This document shows positions 23,468 through 31,378 of a stretch of 49,259 nt of DNA, in pieces (within the stretch, counting starts at the first letter, position 1; each line of letters starts with the position of its first letter). The notes below the pieces were generated by a model. The model had not been told where the DNA came from. It saw nothing but the letters and a program-made list of their open reading frames with translations, and ran no database searches. The stretch is from Mesorhizobium sp. B2-4-15 (GTDB lineage Bacteria > Pseudomonadota > Alphaproteobacteria > Rhizobiales > Rhizobiaceae), in assembly GCF_006658505.1 (NCBI RefSeq), contig NZ_VFUZ01000037.1:1-49259 (forward strand). Direction: 5' to 3'. Both the position numbers and the translations under genes were made by a program.

Positions 23468-24786
23468 CAGTAGTAACCGGCTGTGGCCAGGTAGTCCTTG
23501 ACCTGCTTGGCGGCCGTGTCGAGCGAGGCACCGCCGCCGGAACCGGCCTGCAGCGCCTTGTTGAGCTCGATGCCGAGCAGTTCTTCGACCTTCGCCCAAT
23601 CCGGTGTGCGCGGCCGGGGCAGCGCGCCGGCATCGAGCTGCTGCAAGGCAATAGGGATCAGCCGGTTGCCTGGTTTGGCGATGCCGAAGGCGCTGCGCTT
23701 GACCGGGATCGAGCCCGCTTCCGAGAGCTTGGCCTGGATGTCGGCGCTGGTGTACCACTTCAGGAATTCGATCGCGTTCGCCTTGTTGGGCGCCGATTTC
23801 GGCACGCCGGCGATGAAGATGCCCATCTGGGCGATCGCCTTCTCCTGCTTCGGCACGACGCCGAAATCGAGCTTGCCCGCCACCTTGGTCTGAGCCGGAT
23901 CGTCGGCCTTCAAGGCATTGCCGGAATACTGGATGATGGCACCGGCATCGCCGCCGAGGATCGCCGCACCTTCCTGGTCAGAGTCGAACTCGACCACGCC
24001 GCTCGGCGCGTTCTGCTTCATCGTGCCGACGAAGAAATCGGCCGATGCCTTGCCTTCCGGGGAATTGAAGATCGGGTTCCACTTGTCGTCGAAGAAGGAG
24101 CCGCCGAACGACAGGAAGACCGGATACCAGCTGGTGACGATCGGATTGCCGGAGACGCCACGGAAGACGACCGGATATTTGATCTTGCCGGCCGCCACAC
24201 CTTCCTTGCCCTTGGCGATCACCTCGTCCCAGGTTTTCGGCGCGCCGTCCGTGTAGACGTCGTTGCGGTAGGTGAGCGTCTGCAGATCACCAACGAAAGG
24301 CACACAGATCAGCGTCGGTTTGGCGCCTTCGAAACCCTTGACGCGGGGCCCTTCCTGCGGCGGCCAGTAGCCCATGTCGATCATCGAGACGATCCAGTCC
24401 TTGTCGGCCCCGTCGACGCCTTCGGCGCCGAGATCCTCGAGCACGTTGGCGGCGCCGAACTGCGGCACCCAGGGATCGTCGAGCAGATAGAGGTCATACT
24501 GGCCGGCGCCGCTCTGGGCGTCGGCGAACCACTTCTCCAGGGTCACGCCGTATTCGTCCTCGAGGAACTCGATGTCGAAGCCGGCCTCCTTGGCTTGGGG
24601 GATGATCTTCTGCTTGAATGGTGTCAGCCCGCCATCGGCGAAGGCGCCGATGATGACCTTCTTGCCGGCAGCCTTGGCCGGCATTGGCAGGCCGAGTGTG
24701 GTGAGGGCCGTGGTGGCGAGCGCCAGGCCGAGGCCGCCCTTGATGACGGAGCGGCGAGTAAGTCTGCTTCTGCTGGAACGCGTCAT
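23467..24786 (-). CDS. Tat-exported carbohydrate-binding protein of the ABC importer
   Basis: The 439-residue protein has a twin-arginine signal (SRLTRRSVIKGGLGLALATT ending near AKA) and a type-II extracellular solute-binding fold of the MalE class (PF01547/PF13416): VIIGAFADGGLTPFKQKII, YDLYLLDDPWVPQFGA, VPFVGDLQTLTYRND, GGDAGAIIQYSGNALK, AIEFLKWYTS. It binds the operon's substrate in the periplasm. Tat export rather than Sec is uncommon but known for such proteins in rhizobia. Its ATG overlaps the stop of the ATPase gene (ATGA). Confidence 0.92.
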   Translation of the reverse strand: MTRSSRSRLTRRSVIKGGLGLALATTALTTLGLPMPAKAAGKKVIIGAFADGGLTPFKQKIIPQAKEAGFDIEFLEDEYGVTLEKWFADAQSGAGQYDLYLLDDPWVPQFGAANVLEDLGAEGVDGADKDWIVSMIDMGYWPPQEGPRVKGFEGAKPTLICVPFVGDLQTLTYRNDVYTDGAPKTWDEVIAKGKEGVAAGKIKYPVVFRGVSGNPIVTSWYPVFLSFGGSFFDDKWNPIFNSPEGKASADFFVGTMKQNAPSGVVEFDSDQEGAAILGGDAGAIIQYSGNALKADDPAQTKVAGKLDFGVVPKQEKAIAQMGIFIAGVPKSAPNKANAIEFLKWYTSADIQAKLSEAGSIPVKRSAFGIAKPGNRLIPIALQQLDAGALPRPRTPDWAKVEELLGIELNKALQAGSGGGASLDTAAKQVKDYLATAGYY

Positions 24787-25880
24787 TTCTCTCTCCCGTT
24801 ACTGTTGACCCTTTGGACGGCGGTGAGGCCGGCCGAATTGAAGAGACAGGCGTTCGCCGCATCGAAGGCGACGCTGATGTTTTCGCCCACCGAACCCCTG
24901 AAATCGCGGCCGGCACGCACCGAGACATTGCCGCCGTCGAGCCGCACATTGACCAGCGTCTCGTTGCCCATCGGCTCGACCACGTAGATCTCGCCCGGCA
25001 GTGCGCCCGGCGCACCAGGCTGGGCGATGCTGCAGTCTTCCGGGCGCAAGCCGATCTCGACGATCTCGGCCAGGCGGCATGCGGTGAGTCGCGCTCGCGC
25101 CAGCGGCACGATCCTTCCGCCCGCCATCACGCCTTGCTCGGCCAGCGTGACCGGCAGAATGTTCATCGGCGGATTGCCGACGAAAGTGGCGACAAAGCGG
25201 TTGGCCGGTCGGTCGTAGATGTCGATGGGCGGCGCCATTTGCTGAAGGTCGCCGCCATGCATGACGCCGACGAGGTCGGCCATGGTCAGCGCCTCGACCT
25301 GATCGTGGGTGACGTAGATGGTAGTGGCGCTGAGGCGCTGGCAGAGGCGCTTGATCTCGCCGCGCATGGTGAGCCGCAGTCGCGCATCGAGATTGGACAA
25401 AGGCTCGTCCATGAGGAAGGCTGCCGGATCCCTGACGATCGCCCGCGCCAGCGCGACCCGCTGCCGCTGCCCGCCGGAGAGTTGGCGCGGCCGGCGGTCG
25501 AGCAGGTGACCGATTTCGAGGATGGCGGCGACCTCGCCGATCTTGGCCTTGCGCGCGGTGTCCGGCGTGCCGCGGATCCACAGCGGATAGCCGATGTTCT
25601 CGGCGACCGTCATCTGCGGGTAGAGCGCGTAGCTCTGGAAGACCATGGCGATGTCGCGGTCGCGCGGCTGGAGGCGAGTGACGTCGCGCTCGCCGATGAA
25701 GACTTTGCCCGAGGTCGGCATGTCCAGCCCGGCGAGGATGCGCAGCGCCGTCGTCTTGCCGCAGCCCGATGGGCCGAGGAGCGCGAGGAATTTGTGATCC
25801 GGCACGGCGAGGTCGAGTGATCGCAGCACATTGAGTGCGCCGAAATTCTTGACCACCTTTCTATACAGGACCGAACTCAT
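24783..25880 (-). CDS. Carbohydrate ABC transporter ATP-binding protein, MalK/UgpC type
   Basis: The 365-residue protein has Walker A (GPSGCGKTT), Q-loop (VFQSYALYPQMTV), signature LSGGQRQRVALARAI, Walker B (AAFLMDEPLSNLD) and the switch His (YVTHDQ). A C-terminal TOBE-type domain follows (GLRPEDC, GNETLVNVRL). It energises the MalFG-type permease pair downstream. The open frame extends to 26261, but MSSVLYRKVVKNFGALNVL at 25880 is the natural start. It follows the iolE-like gene by 26 bases. Confidence 0.94.
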   Translation of the reverse strand: MSSVLYRKVVKNFGALNVLRSLDLAVPDHKFLALLGPSGCGKTTALRILAGLDMPTSGKVFIGERDVTRLQPRDRDIAMVFQSYALYPQMTVAENIGYPLWIRGTPDTARKAKIGEVAAILEIGHLLDRRPRQLSGGQRQRVALARAIVRDPAAFLMDEPLSNLDARLRLTMRGEIKRLCQRLSATTIYVTHDQVEALTMADLVGVMHGGDLQQMAPPIDIYDRPANRFVATFVGNPPMNILPVTLAEQGVMAGGRIVPLARARLTACRLAEIVEIGLRPEDCSIAQPGAPGALPGEIYVVEPMGNETLVNVRLDGGNVSVRAGRDFRGSVGENISVAFDAANACLFNSAGLTAVQRVNSNGREK

Positions 25881-25906
25881 CGCCCTCCGGCGCCCCCGCT
25901 TGTGCC

Positions 25907-26815
25907 TCAGCCCTTCCGTTCGTCGACCGTGAAGCCGGCCTTGCGCGCCAGCTCGCGCAGATTGCGATAGCCCATCGTTGCGTAAGTCAGCGGATGCGCC
26001 CTGGCCGGATCCTGCTCGGCTTCCACGACCAGCCAGCCGGCATAGCCATTGTCGGCCAGCACCTTGAGCAGCGTCGCATAGTCGATCCCGCCATCGCCCG
26101 GCACGGTGAAGATGCCTTCCATCACCGCGCCCATGAAGCTCATGTCGGCGGCCCGCGCCCGCTTCAGCATCTCGGGTCGGACATCCTTGCAATGGACGTG
26201 GACGACGCGGCCGATGTGCCGACGCAGCAGGCTTTCGGGATCGCCGCCGGAGAAGGCGCAATGGCCGGTGTCGTAGAGCAGGCCGACCGCCTCGCCCGAC
26301 CCCGCCATCAGCCTGCCGATCTCCTCGTCGGTCTCAATGATGGTGCCCATGTGATGGTGGAAAGCCATCCTGACGCCAAAATCGGCGAAGCGTTCGGCAA
26401 GCCGGGTAATCTTGGCGCCATAGGCCTGCCATTCATCGTCGGCGAGTTTCGGGCGCTGCGAGATCCGGTCATGGATGGCGCCGTGACGGCCGCGCGAGGT
26501 GTCGGCATAGACGACGTGCTTGGCGCCGAGGTCGCGCAGCAGCGTCAGATGCGGCAAGATGGCGTCGAACTCTTCCTCGACCTCTTTTTCGCAGATGCGG
26601 CCATCATACCAGCCGGAGATGAGTTCGAGGCTGTAGGGCTTGAGCGCCGCCTTCAAAGCCTCGCTTTGCTTCGGGAATTTGCCGCCGAGCTCGGTGCCGG
26701 CATAGCCGGCCTGGCTGGTTTCGGACAGGCAAACCTCAAGCGGCGTGTCGCCGCCCAGTTCGGGCACGTCGTCATTTGTCCACGTGATGGGGTTGATGCC
26801 CAGCTTGACGGCCAT
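25907..26815 (-). CDS. iolE: myo-Inosose-2 dehydratase-like protein (IolE/MocC)
   Basis: The 302-residue TIM-barrel protein begins MAVKLGINPITWTNDDVPEL, the classical IolE start. Other landmarks are GYAGTELGGKFP, LISGWYDGR, HHHMGTIIETDEE, LLYDTGHCAFSGGDP (metal site), VVHVHCKDVRPE and VPGDGGIDY. IolE dehydrates 2-keto-myo-inositol to 3D-trihydroxycyclohexanedione, the substrate of IolD, so this gene and iolD at 2.7 kb would act in sequence. The rhizopine-catabolism protein MocC is related and cannot be ruled out. The ATG at 26815 has GGGAG upstream; the longer frame to 26920 crosses the control region. First gene of the operon, divergent from the MocR-type regulator. Confidence 0.92.
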   Translation of the reverse strand: MAVKLGINPITWTNDDVPELGGDTPLEVCLSETSQAGYAGTELGGKFPKQSEALKAALKPYSLELISGWYDGRICEKEVEEEFDAILPHLTLLRDLGAKHVVYADTSRGRHGAIHDRISQRPKLADDEWQAYGAKITRLAERFADFGVRMAFHHHMGTIIETDEEIGRLMAGSGEAVGLLYDTGHCAFSGGDPESLLRRHIGRVVHVHCKDVRPEMLKRARAADMSFMGAVMEGIFTVPGDGGIDYATLLKVLADNGYAGWLVVEAEQDPARAHPLTYATMGYRNLRELARKAGFTVDERKG

Positions 26816-26926
26816 CGTATCTCCCGCTGGCGCAAGCTTCCGCAGCAATGGCGCTCCACCCGGGCAGTGGACGCTCTGCAGGCGGCATGTCTGGCGCGCT
26901 GTTCCCGTTTTTCTTTGCATCTAAGC

Positions 26927-26981
26927 GCCAATCTGTATCCATCGCGAGGGCCAGTTTGGGCGGAAGTGAAGGTGCCAGTTT
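26927..26981. promoter_or_regulatory. Three direct repeats between iolE and the MocR-type gene
   Basis: GCCAATCT (26927-26934), GCCAGTTT (26950-26957) and GCCAGTTT (26974-26981) recur with 23- and 24-base spacing in the 222-base divergent gap. MocR-family regulators such as GabR and PdxR are known to bind direct repeats about two helix turns apart. That these are the sites of the neighbouring regulator is inferred. Confidence 0.5.
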
Positions 26982-27037
26982 CGCTTGCCGCCATCGTCGG
27001 CTAAGCTTGCCCTTCCTTCTTGTCCGGGGTGTTGCCG

Positions 27038-28525
27038 ATGCAGATGTCGAGGCGCAGGCGCCAGGCCTTTCCGATGGAGGCGCTGCTGATCGAGCGCACC
27101 GTGGCCGAGCCGATCCAGCGCCAGCTCTATCGGCAGATCGCCGCGATGATCCGCGACAAGCGGCTGGCACCAGGATCGGAGTTGCCCTCCACCCGCGCGT
27201 TGGCTGATGATCTCGGCCTTGCCCGCAATACCATCGTCGGTGCCTACGACCAGCTGACGACGGAGGGGTATCTCACTAGCCGGCCCGGCGCGCGCGCCAT
27301 CGTCGTCGACCTGCCGGCCAATTCGCCCGGGAGCGACAGGCGCAGCGCGTCCGCGTCCGCGACCGCCATCCGCCATCCACTATCGATGCGCGGCGAGAGC
27401 ATGATGCGGCAGCCCTTCCACCACGGTGCGCCCGGCCGCTTCGCCTTCCACCCCGGCATGCCAGACGCGCAAAATTTCCCGTTCGGGGTGTGGGGGCGGC
27501 TCTTGGCGCGCCGCGCCACCTTCGGCGCCGACATGCTGTTCGGCACCTATCACGTCACCGGCCTGCCGGCGCTGAAGGAGGCGATCGCGAGCTATCTGGT
27601 GTCGGCGCGCGGTGTGCGCTGCCTGCCTGAGCAGATCGTGGTGACCACCGGCGCCCAGGCTGCATTCGACCTGCTTGCCAGACTGCTGCTCGACCCCGGT
27701 GACACGGTGTGGCTGGAGGAGCCGGGCTACTACGCCGCCAGGGCGACCTTCACGGTTGCCGGCGGCAATATTCTGCCGCTTACCGTAGACGGCGACGGCT
27801 GGCAGATGAACCCACCCGAGATCGCGCCGCGGCTGATCTATGTGACGCCGGCCTGCCAGCATCCGCTTGGCACCACCATGCGCATGGATCAGCGGCTGCG
27901 CCTGTTCGAGATCGCCGAGCGCCACAATTCCTGGATCGTCGAGGACGATTTCGACGGCGAGTACCGCTTCCAGGGACGACCGGTTCCGGCGATCCAGAGC
28001 ATGGATTACGCCGAACGCGTTATCTATGTCGGCACCTTCGCCAAACTGCTGTTCCCGGCGCTCAGGCTGGGCTTCATGGTGCTGCCGCCGGCGCTCTGCG
28101 AGGGCATTCCGCATGCGCTGAGCACCACCGGCCAATTCGCTCCGCTGGTGCTGCAGGCCGCACTCGCCGACTTCATCGACGAAGGCCATATGAGCCGGCA
28201 CCTAAAGCGCATGCGCCGCATTTATGCCGAGCGCCGCAAGCTGTTTCAGGATCTGTTCGCGGCGGAGCTTCCCGCCAACGTGACGCTCTCACCGGCCGAA
28301 GCCGGCATCCAGCTCGTCGCGCATCTGCCGGCAGATTGCGACGACCGCGCGGTCGTCGAGGCCGCCGACCGTCTCGGCGTCAACGCCTCGCCGCTATCCA
28401 AATATTACTGGTCGACCTCAGGCAACGGTTTGGTGCTCGGCTACGCCGCCTGCAACAAGGTGCAGACGGAGGCAGGCATGCGCAGGTTGCGGCAGGCAAT
28501 CGAGCAATCGCGGATTCTGTACTGA
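27038..28525 (+). CDS. MocR-family regulator (GntR HTH fused to aminotransferase domain)
   Basis: An N-terminal GntR winged helix (EPIQRQLYRQIAAMIRDKRL, then LPSTRALADDLGLARNTIVG, LTTEGYLTSRPGARAIV) is fused to a class-I aminotransferase-like domain. That domain shows QIVVTTGAQAAFDLLARLL, EEPGYY, YVTPACQHPLGTTM, VEDDFDGEYRF and a PLP-Lys region VGTFAKLLFPALRLGF. MocR proteins use PLP as ligand-sensing cofactor; the founder regulates rhizopine catabolism in Sinorhizobium. The protein is about 495 residues. The open frame starts at a TTG (27020); ATG 27038 or 27044 is more likely. It is divergent from the operon 26815-19733 and is its probable activator. Confidence 0.9.
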   Translation: MQMSRRRRQAFPMEALLIERTVAEPIQRQLYRQIAAMIRDKRLAPGSELPSTRALADDLGLARNTIVGAYDQLTTEGYLTSRPGARAIVVDLPANSPGSDRRSASASATAIRHPLSMRGESMMRQPFHHGAPGRFAFHPGMPDAQNFPFGVWGRLLARRATFGADMLFGTYHVTGLPALKEAIASYLVSARGVRCLPEQIVVTTGAQAAFDLLARLLLDPGDTVWLEEPGYYAARATFTVAGGNILPLTVDGDGWQMNPPEIAPRLIYVTPACQHPLGTTMRMDQRLRLFEIAERHNSWIVEDDFDGEYRFQGRPVPAIQSMDYAERVIYVGTFAKLLFPALRLGFMVLPPALCEGIPHALSTTGQFAPLVLQAALADFIDEGHMSRHLKRMRRIYAERRKLFQDLFAAELPANVTLSPAEAGIQLVAHLPADCDDRAVVEAADRLGVNASPLSKYYWSTSGNGLVLGYAACNKVQTEAGMRRLRQAIEQSRILY

Positions 28526-28698
28526 GCCTCGGCTGTTCTCCGCCATGAGCGGACTTCCTCCGTGCGACTTCTATCATGACCGGCGGCACGTCGGCTTCAT
28601 CACGTTGGACGGATCGCGCAGTCAGATCGTCTACGACTGAGCGTCTCAGGGGACGGTTCTCTCACGTCCTCAGAAGAGAAAAGCCCGCTGTTGGAGGC

Positions 28699-28896
28699 CT
28701 ACCGACCGGACCCGCGCTTTCCAGCCGTAGCGCCCTTGGTCGACCTCGGAGGATTGGCCGCTTCGATGATTCGCAAAGCTTCTTCTGGAGTAATCCCGCA
28801 CATGCGGGCATAATAGGCGGCTTCCGTCTGAACCTCGTCATCTAACGGTAGTGCAATAATCGTCTGCTTTGCTTTGTGCTTCGCCCTTTTTCCCAT
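28699..28896 (-). CDS. Small basic hypothetical protein
   Basis: The 65-residue product (MGKRAKHKAKQTIIALPLDD, then TEAAYYARMCGITPEEALRI) has a basic N-terminus and a helical core with the look of a short DNA- or protein-binding module. The composition and the ITPEEALRII helix look conserved, though I cannot name the family. No strong SD is visible. The stretch from 28526 to 28698 holds only a short open frame (from 28544, MSGLPPCDFYHDRR) of doubtful reality. Confidence 0.5.
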   Translation of the reverse strand: MGKRAKHKAKQTIIALPLDDEVQTEAAYYARMCGITPEEALRIIEAANPPRSTKGATAGKRGSGR

Positions 28897-29124
28897 TTCA
28901 GGAATCGTATCACATTTCTGATATGGAGTATCAAATAGGGCAATGCATTAGTTTCAAGCTCTGTGGGGGACTAATTACTGGATGATCCGCCCTGCGGAAC
29001 GCCCCATTCACCATGTGCCGGCAATCGCATTGTGAGCGCCGCCCCTAGGCATAGCGTGAACCGGCACCCTCTCCGGTGCACCCCCACAGCGCTAGTGCGC
29101 CTCAAGCCGCTGACGTTGCCTGAA

Positions 29125-29168
29125 GCAGACGACTTGGCGCCCCACATTCCCCCTGCCAAGTCGTCTGC
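29125..29168. repeat. Perfect 14-bp inverted repeat
   Basis: GCAGACGACTTGGC (29125-29138) and GCCAAGTCGTCTGC (29155-29168) are exact reverse complements across 16 bases. On the plus strand CTCCTTCTTGCG follows, so a terminator is possible, but no plus-strand gene ends near it. It lies in the otherwise gene-free 28897-29272. Confidence 0.7.
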
Positions 29169-29272
29169 CTCCTTCTTGCGTGCCAGCCCGCTCACTCTGA
29201 CGAGCTACCTTGCGGCTCCAACTCCGGGAGCTTTGCGATGGCACGCGTTGAGAACGAACGATCCGATTAAGA

Positions 29273-29485
29273 TTGACGATTGCGGAACTCGCCGATCCAG
29301 ACCGCGTAATCGCTGCCTGCATCGAGATCTATGGTTCAGAAGCAGCGACTGCCGCAGCCGCCTGTGCGCTTGAGGCACATTTTGCCGGCCGTGGTCCTGA
29401 CTACTGGTTCTCGTGTCAGGCCTATCGAGAACTTATGGCCACCGGCACCAGGCCCGAGCACGAGCCGTTGGAGATGGAGACCTGA
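29273..29485 (+). CDS. Small hypothetical protein
   Basis: The 70-residue product begins at a TTG (TIAELADPDRVIAACIEI) and contains EAHFAGRGPDYWFSCQAYRE. The amino-acid make-up is protein-like and the Trp/Tyr-rich C-terminal part looks conserved, but no family is known to me. The start is uncertain because no clear SD is present. Neighbouring genes are also small accessory genes. Confidence 0.45.
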   Translation: MTIAELADPDRVIAACIEIYGSEAATAAAACALEAHFAGRGPDYWFSCQAYRELMATGTRPEHEPLEMET

Positions 29486-29588
29486 GGATCCGAGGCCTGC
29501 ATCTGGTCCGCCGCCTCTTTAGCCGGTGCGGGGAAACATTTCGCGTCTCCGCAAGTTCTTTTCCTAAATTCGAGGACTAGAGGCCGCC

Positions 29589-29779
29589 ATGCCGACGTAT
29601 CACATCGAGGAAATGGAAAACGGCGAGGTCGTGCGAGCCCATCTCGCCAAAGTGCAACCGCCGTCGAGGCGTTAAAACATGTCGTTGATCGGCCTGTATC
29701 ACCTGGAGCCAGACAACCACGTTGGTTTCGTGTCGTCGATGAAAGTCAGCGCATAATCCACGAATTTAGCTTCGACTGA
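29589..29779 (+). pseudogene. Frameshifted paralogue of the small gene at 48.9 kb
   Basis: The frame opens as MPTYHIEEMENGEVVRAHLA and stops after RR. In a second frame the protein continues as SATAVEALKHVVDRPVS, RWFRVVDESQR and HEFSFD with a stop at 29779. Joined, this parallels the intact product at 48892 (MAIYLVEEMDMNKV..., SPLEAASKTIGRNV, RWVRVTDETRGSVFAFSFAD). The total of 191 bases shows a one-base change of frame, so the gene is broken. Confidence 0.65.
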
Positions 29780-29928
29780 TTTTCGGTACGTCCCGATTCC
29801 CGCTGAATACGCATCTCTTTCAGCTTAGCCGTCTTTGCATCACGCGCTTGCCGTTCCGCGTCTTGGATTGCCCTGGATTCGCGGTCCGCTCTTGCAATCT
29901 TCTCCTTGTCGATCGATCGGCGTTTCAT
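29746..29928 (-). CDS. Small charged hypothetical protein
   Basis: The 60-residue product (MKRRSIDKEKIARADRESRA, then AERQARDAKTAKLKEMRIQR) is highly charged and helical. GGGAGG lies six bases upstream of the ATG. Similar small Lys/Arg/Glu-rich proteins are frequent in rhizobial accessory regions. It overlaps the end of the broken gene on the other strand by 34 bases. Function unknown. Confidence 0.6.
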   Translation of the reverse strand: MKRRSIDKEKIARADRESRAIQDAERQARDAKTAKLKEMRIQRESGRTENQSKLNSWIMR

Positions 29929-30053
29929 GCTAGCGCCTCCCTACGAATTTTGAGCCCAAAAAATGTATTTTGCTCAAAAAGGTTCCGCATCTTATTTGAT
30001 GGTGACGGCGCAAGTTGGTCGGAAGCCGGAACAAGCGAACCGAGGAGGGAGCC

Positions 30054-30218
30054 ATGCAACTCCACACGCGTGGGTTGGAGATGGTCTACGAGCTTTCGAC
30101 TGCCGCTGACCACCTTCAATCAATGAAAGAGGAGGACGTGATCGCGCTGCTCCGAGAAGCGTCTGCCGTGCTCGCTGAACTGCTAAAGCGAGACGTCCCG
30201 AAAGAGCGTCAGTCCTAG
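30054..30218 (+). CDS. Small helical hypothetical protein
   Basis: The 54-residue product (MQLHTRGLEMVYELSTAADH, then EEDVIALLREASAVLAELLK) is amphipathic and helical. The ATG at 30054 has GAGGAGGGA just upstream, stronger than the ORF start at 30015. A stem-loop follows at 30260-30294. Confidence 0.6.
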   Translation: MQLHTRGLEMVYELSTAADHLQSMKEEDVIALLREASAVLAELLKRDVPKERQS

Positions 30219-30259
30219 CGCTGAGTTCGCAGCATACCTGGAGTGCCCCGCAAGCGAAC

Positions 30260-30294
30260 GACGCCCCGCCAGTCCGCCCGCCGACGGGGGCGTC
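30260..30294 (+). terminator. Stem-loop after the small gene
   Basis: GACGCCCC (30260-30267) pairs with GGGGCGTC (30287-30294). No clear U-run follows, so it may act as an mRNA end or only as a structure. The dispersed repeat begins eight bases on. Confidence 0.4.
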
Positions 30295-30301
30295 GCCCAA
30301 A

Positions 30302-30469
30302 GGACCGTTGAAGGACTGACGATCCATCTTCCGAACTTGGCGATAGCGGAGATGTTCCGAACGCATCGCATTGGCTGACTGAGCTTGGCCCACGCTCTGG
30401 GCAGGAGGCGCGGGCCGGTCAAGTTTGCCTTGGCCAGCAGCGCGTCTTGGGGTCGCATCGCCGCCGCAA
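30302..30469. repeat. Dispersed repeat, copy B
   Basis: This is the second copy of the segment at 5697-5868, in the same orientation. It ends in CATCGCCGCCGCA where unrelated sequence (a DNA-ligase fragment) begins. Minus-strand frames keep AKLSQPMRCVRNISAI and KFGRWIV in both copies. Confidence 0.75.
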
Positions 30470-30581
30470 TCGTATAGCGGCCTGTCCAGTCGTAGCCGTT
30501 TTTGGTGATCAGCCGTATCCCATCTTCATTCTTAATCACCTGGTTGCGGTACCCATCGGATTTGATCTCATGGACACTCAT
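30470..30581 (-). pseudogene. ATP-dependent DNA ligase (LigD/LigC type) fragment
   Basis: The minus-strand frame reads HEIKSDGYRNQVIKNEDGIR, then LITKNGYDWTGRY. This is adenylation motif I of ATP-dependent DNA ligases (E-x-K-x-DG-x-R, the Lys being adenylated) with the usual downstream R/L-x-T-R-x-G-x-DW-T-x-R-Y. Nothing of the remaining motifs is present; the frame passes into the dispersed repeat. It is a scrap of an NHEJ-type ligase. Confidence 0.65.
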
Positions 30582-30891
30582 CGCCCTTCGCCAGTCTGCC
30601 ATGCAGACCGAGACCGACACGACCGTCGTTGTTCACCCTGGCGTGTACCAACCTAGTGCCTTCAAACGGATGATGTCGAACACCTATTTCTAGCCGCCAT
30701 TATACTTTGGCCCTACGCTCTCGCTTTGTCTCTTCCCGTCCTTCAAGACTGACCTCATTCATATCCATGCGCCAGCGTGCTCACGCGTGGGCTAGAGAGC
30801 TCCCGAGGGTTGCGGCATGTCACGCGTGGCCAGCAGCCGGCACGCGCTGCAATACTCTGATCGGCGGCTGAACACGATTTAGGAGGCAGAA

Positions 30892-31121
30892 ATGGATGCG
30901 AACAAATAACTGACAGCCGAGGAGGTTTCGGAGCGCTATCGCGAAGCTATCTCAGTCGGGACCTCGCGCAACTGGCGTGCCAAGAAAATCGGTCCGACCT
31001 TCATCAAGGTAGGCAAGACGTTTTGAATCCCATCGACAAGCTTGACGCGTGGGATCAAAAAAACTTGGTGGCATGTCGTGCATCAAACGGAGTCACCATG
31101 GTCCTCGATGAGGAATCATGA
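30892..31121 (+). pseudogene. Excisionase/AlpA-like helix-turn-helix gene, broken
   Basis: After AGGAGG and ATG the frame reads MDANK, then a TAA, then LTAEEVSERYREAISVGTSR, NWRAKKIGPTFIKVGKTF and TGA. A shifted frame continues PIDKLDAWDQKNLVACRASN and ends in TGA at 31121. The pattern (LTxEEVSERY...G(T)LRNWRxxxxGPxFIKxGK(xx)YPxxxLDAW) is that of small phage/ICE excisionase or AlpA-like HTH proteins. One stop and one frameshift make it non-functional. It is mobile-element debris. Confidence 0.7.
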
Positions 31122-31332
31122 TGATCACGCGCCGCTCTAATTGAAGCAGCCGCATGAATTCCGGCGAGGGATGAACATGCACTTGGCCGATGAACTGGCC
31201 CGGTAGGTGCTGCTTGATTATCTTCGGCATGTTCATCGCCAGACGCAATCCACGATCTCCCCCGCACCAGGCGATCGGGATTTCTGCTTCGACGATTGCC
31301 GGCTTCCCGATCGCGGCGATGATCGGCCCCAT
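31093..31332 (-). CDS. Small hypothetical protein
   Basis: The 79-residue product (MGPIIAAIGKPAIVEAEIPI, then DRGLRLAMNMPKIIKQHLPG and GQVHVHPSPEFMRLLQLERR) is a compact alpha/beta sequence without signal or membrane segment. It overlaps the end of the broken HTH gene by 29 bases on the opposite strand. No SD is obvious and no family is known to me. Confidence 0.45.
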   Translation of the reverse strand: MGPIIAAIGKPAIVEAEIPIAWCGGDRGLRLAMNMPKIIKQHLPGQFIGQVHVHPSPEFMRLLQLERRVIIMIPHRGPW

Positions 31333-31378
31333 TTCCGGACGGGGTCATGAGAGTTATAGACGTGAGGCGCAGCCGACC

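Noticed and set aside
23401..24987. 528-codon plus-strand frame
   Set aside because: It is antisense to the Tat-exported binding-protein gene and has no family features.
28544..28639. 31-codon frame MSGLPPCDFYHDRR...
   Set aside because: Too short and without an SD; possibly a gene scrap, but not supportable.
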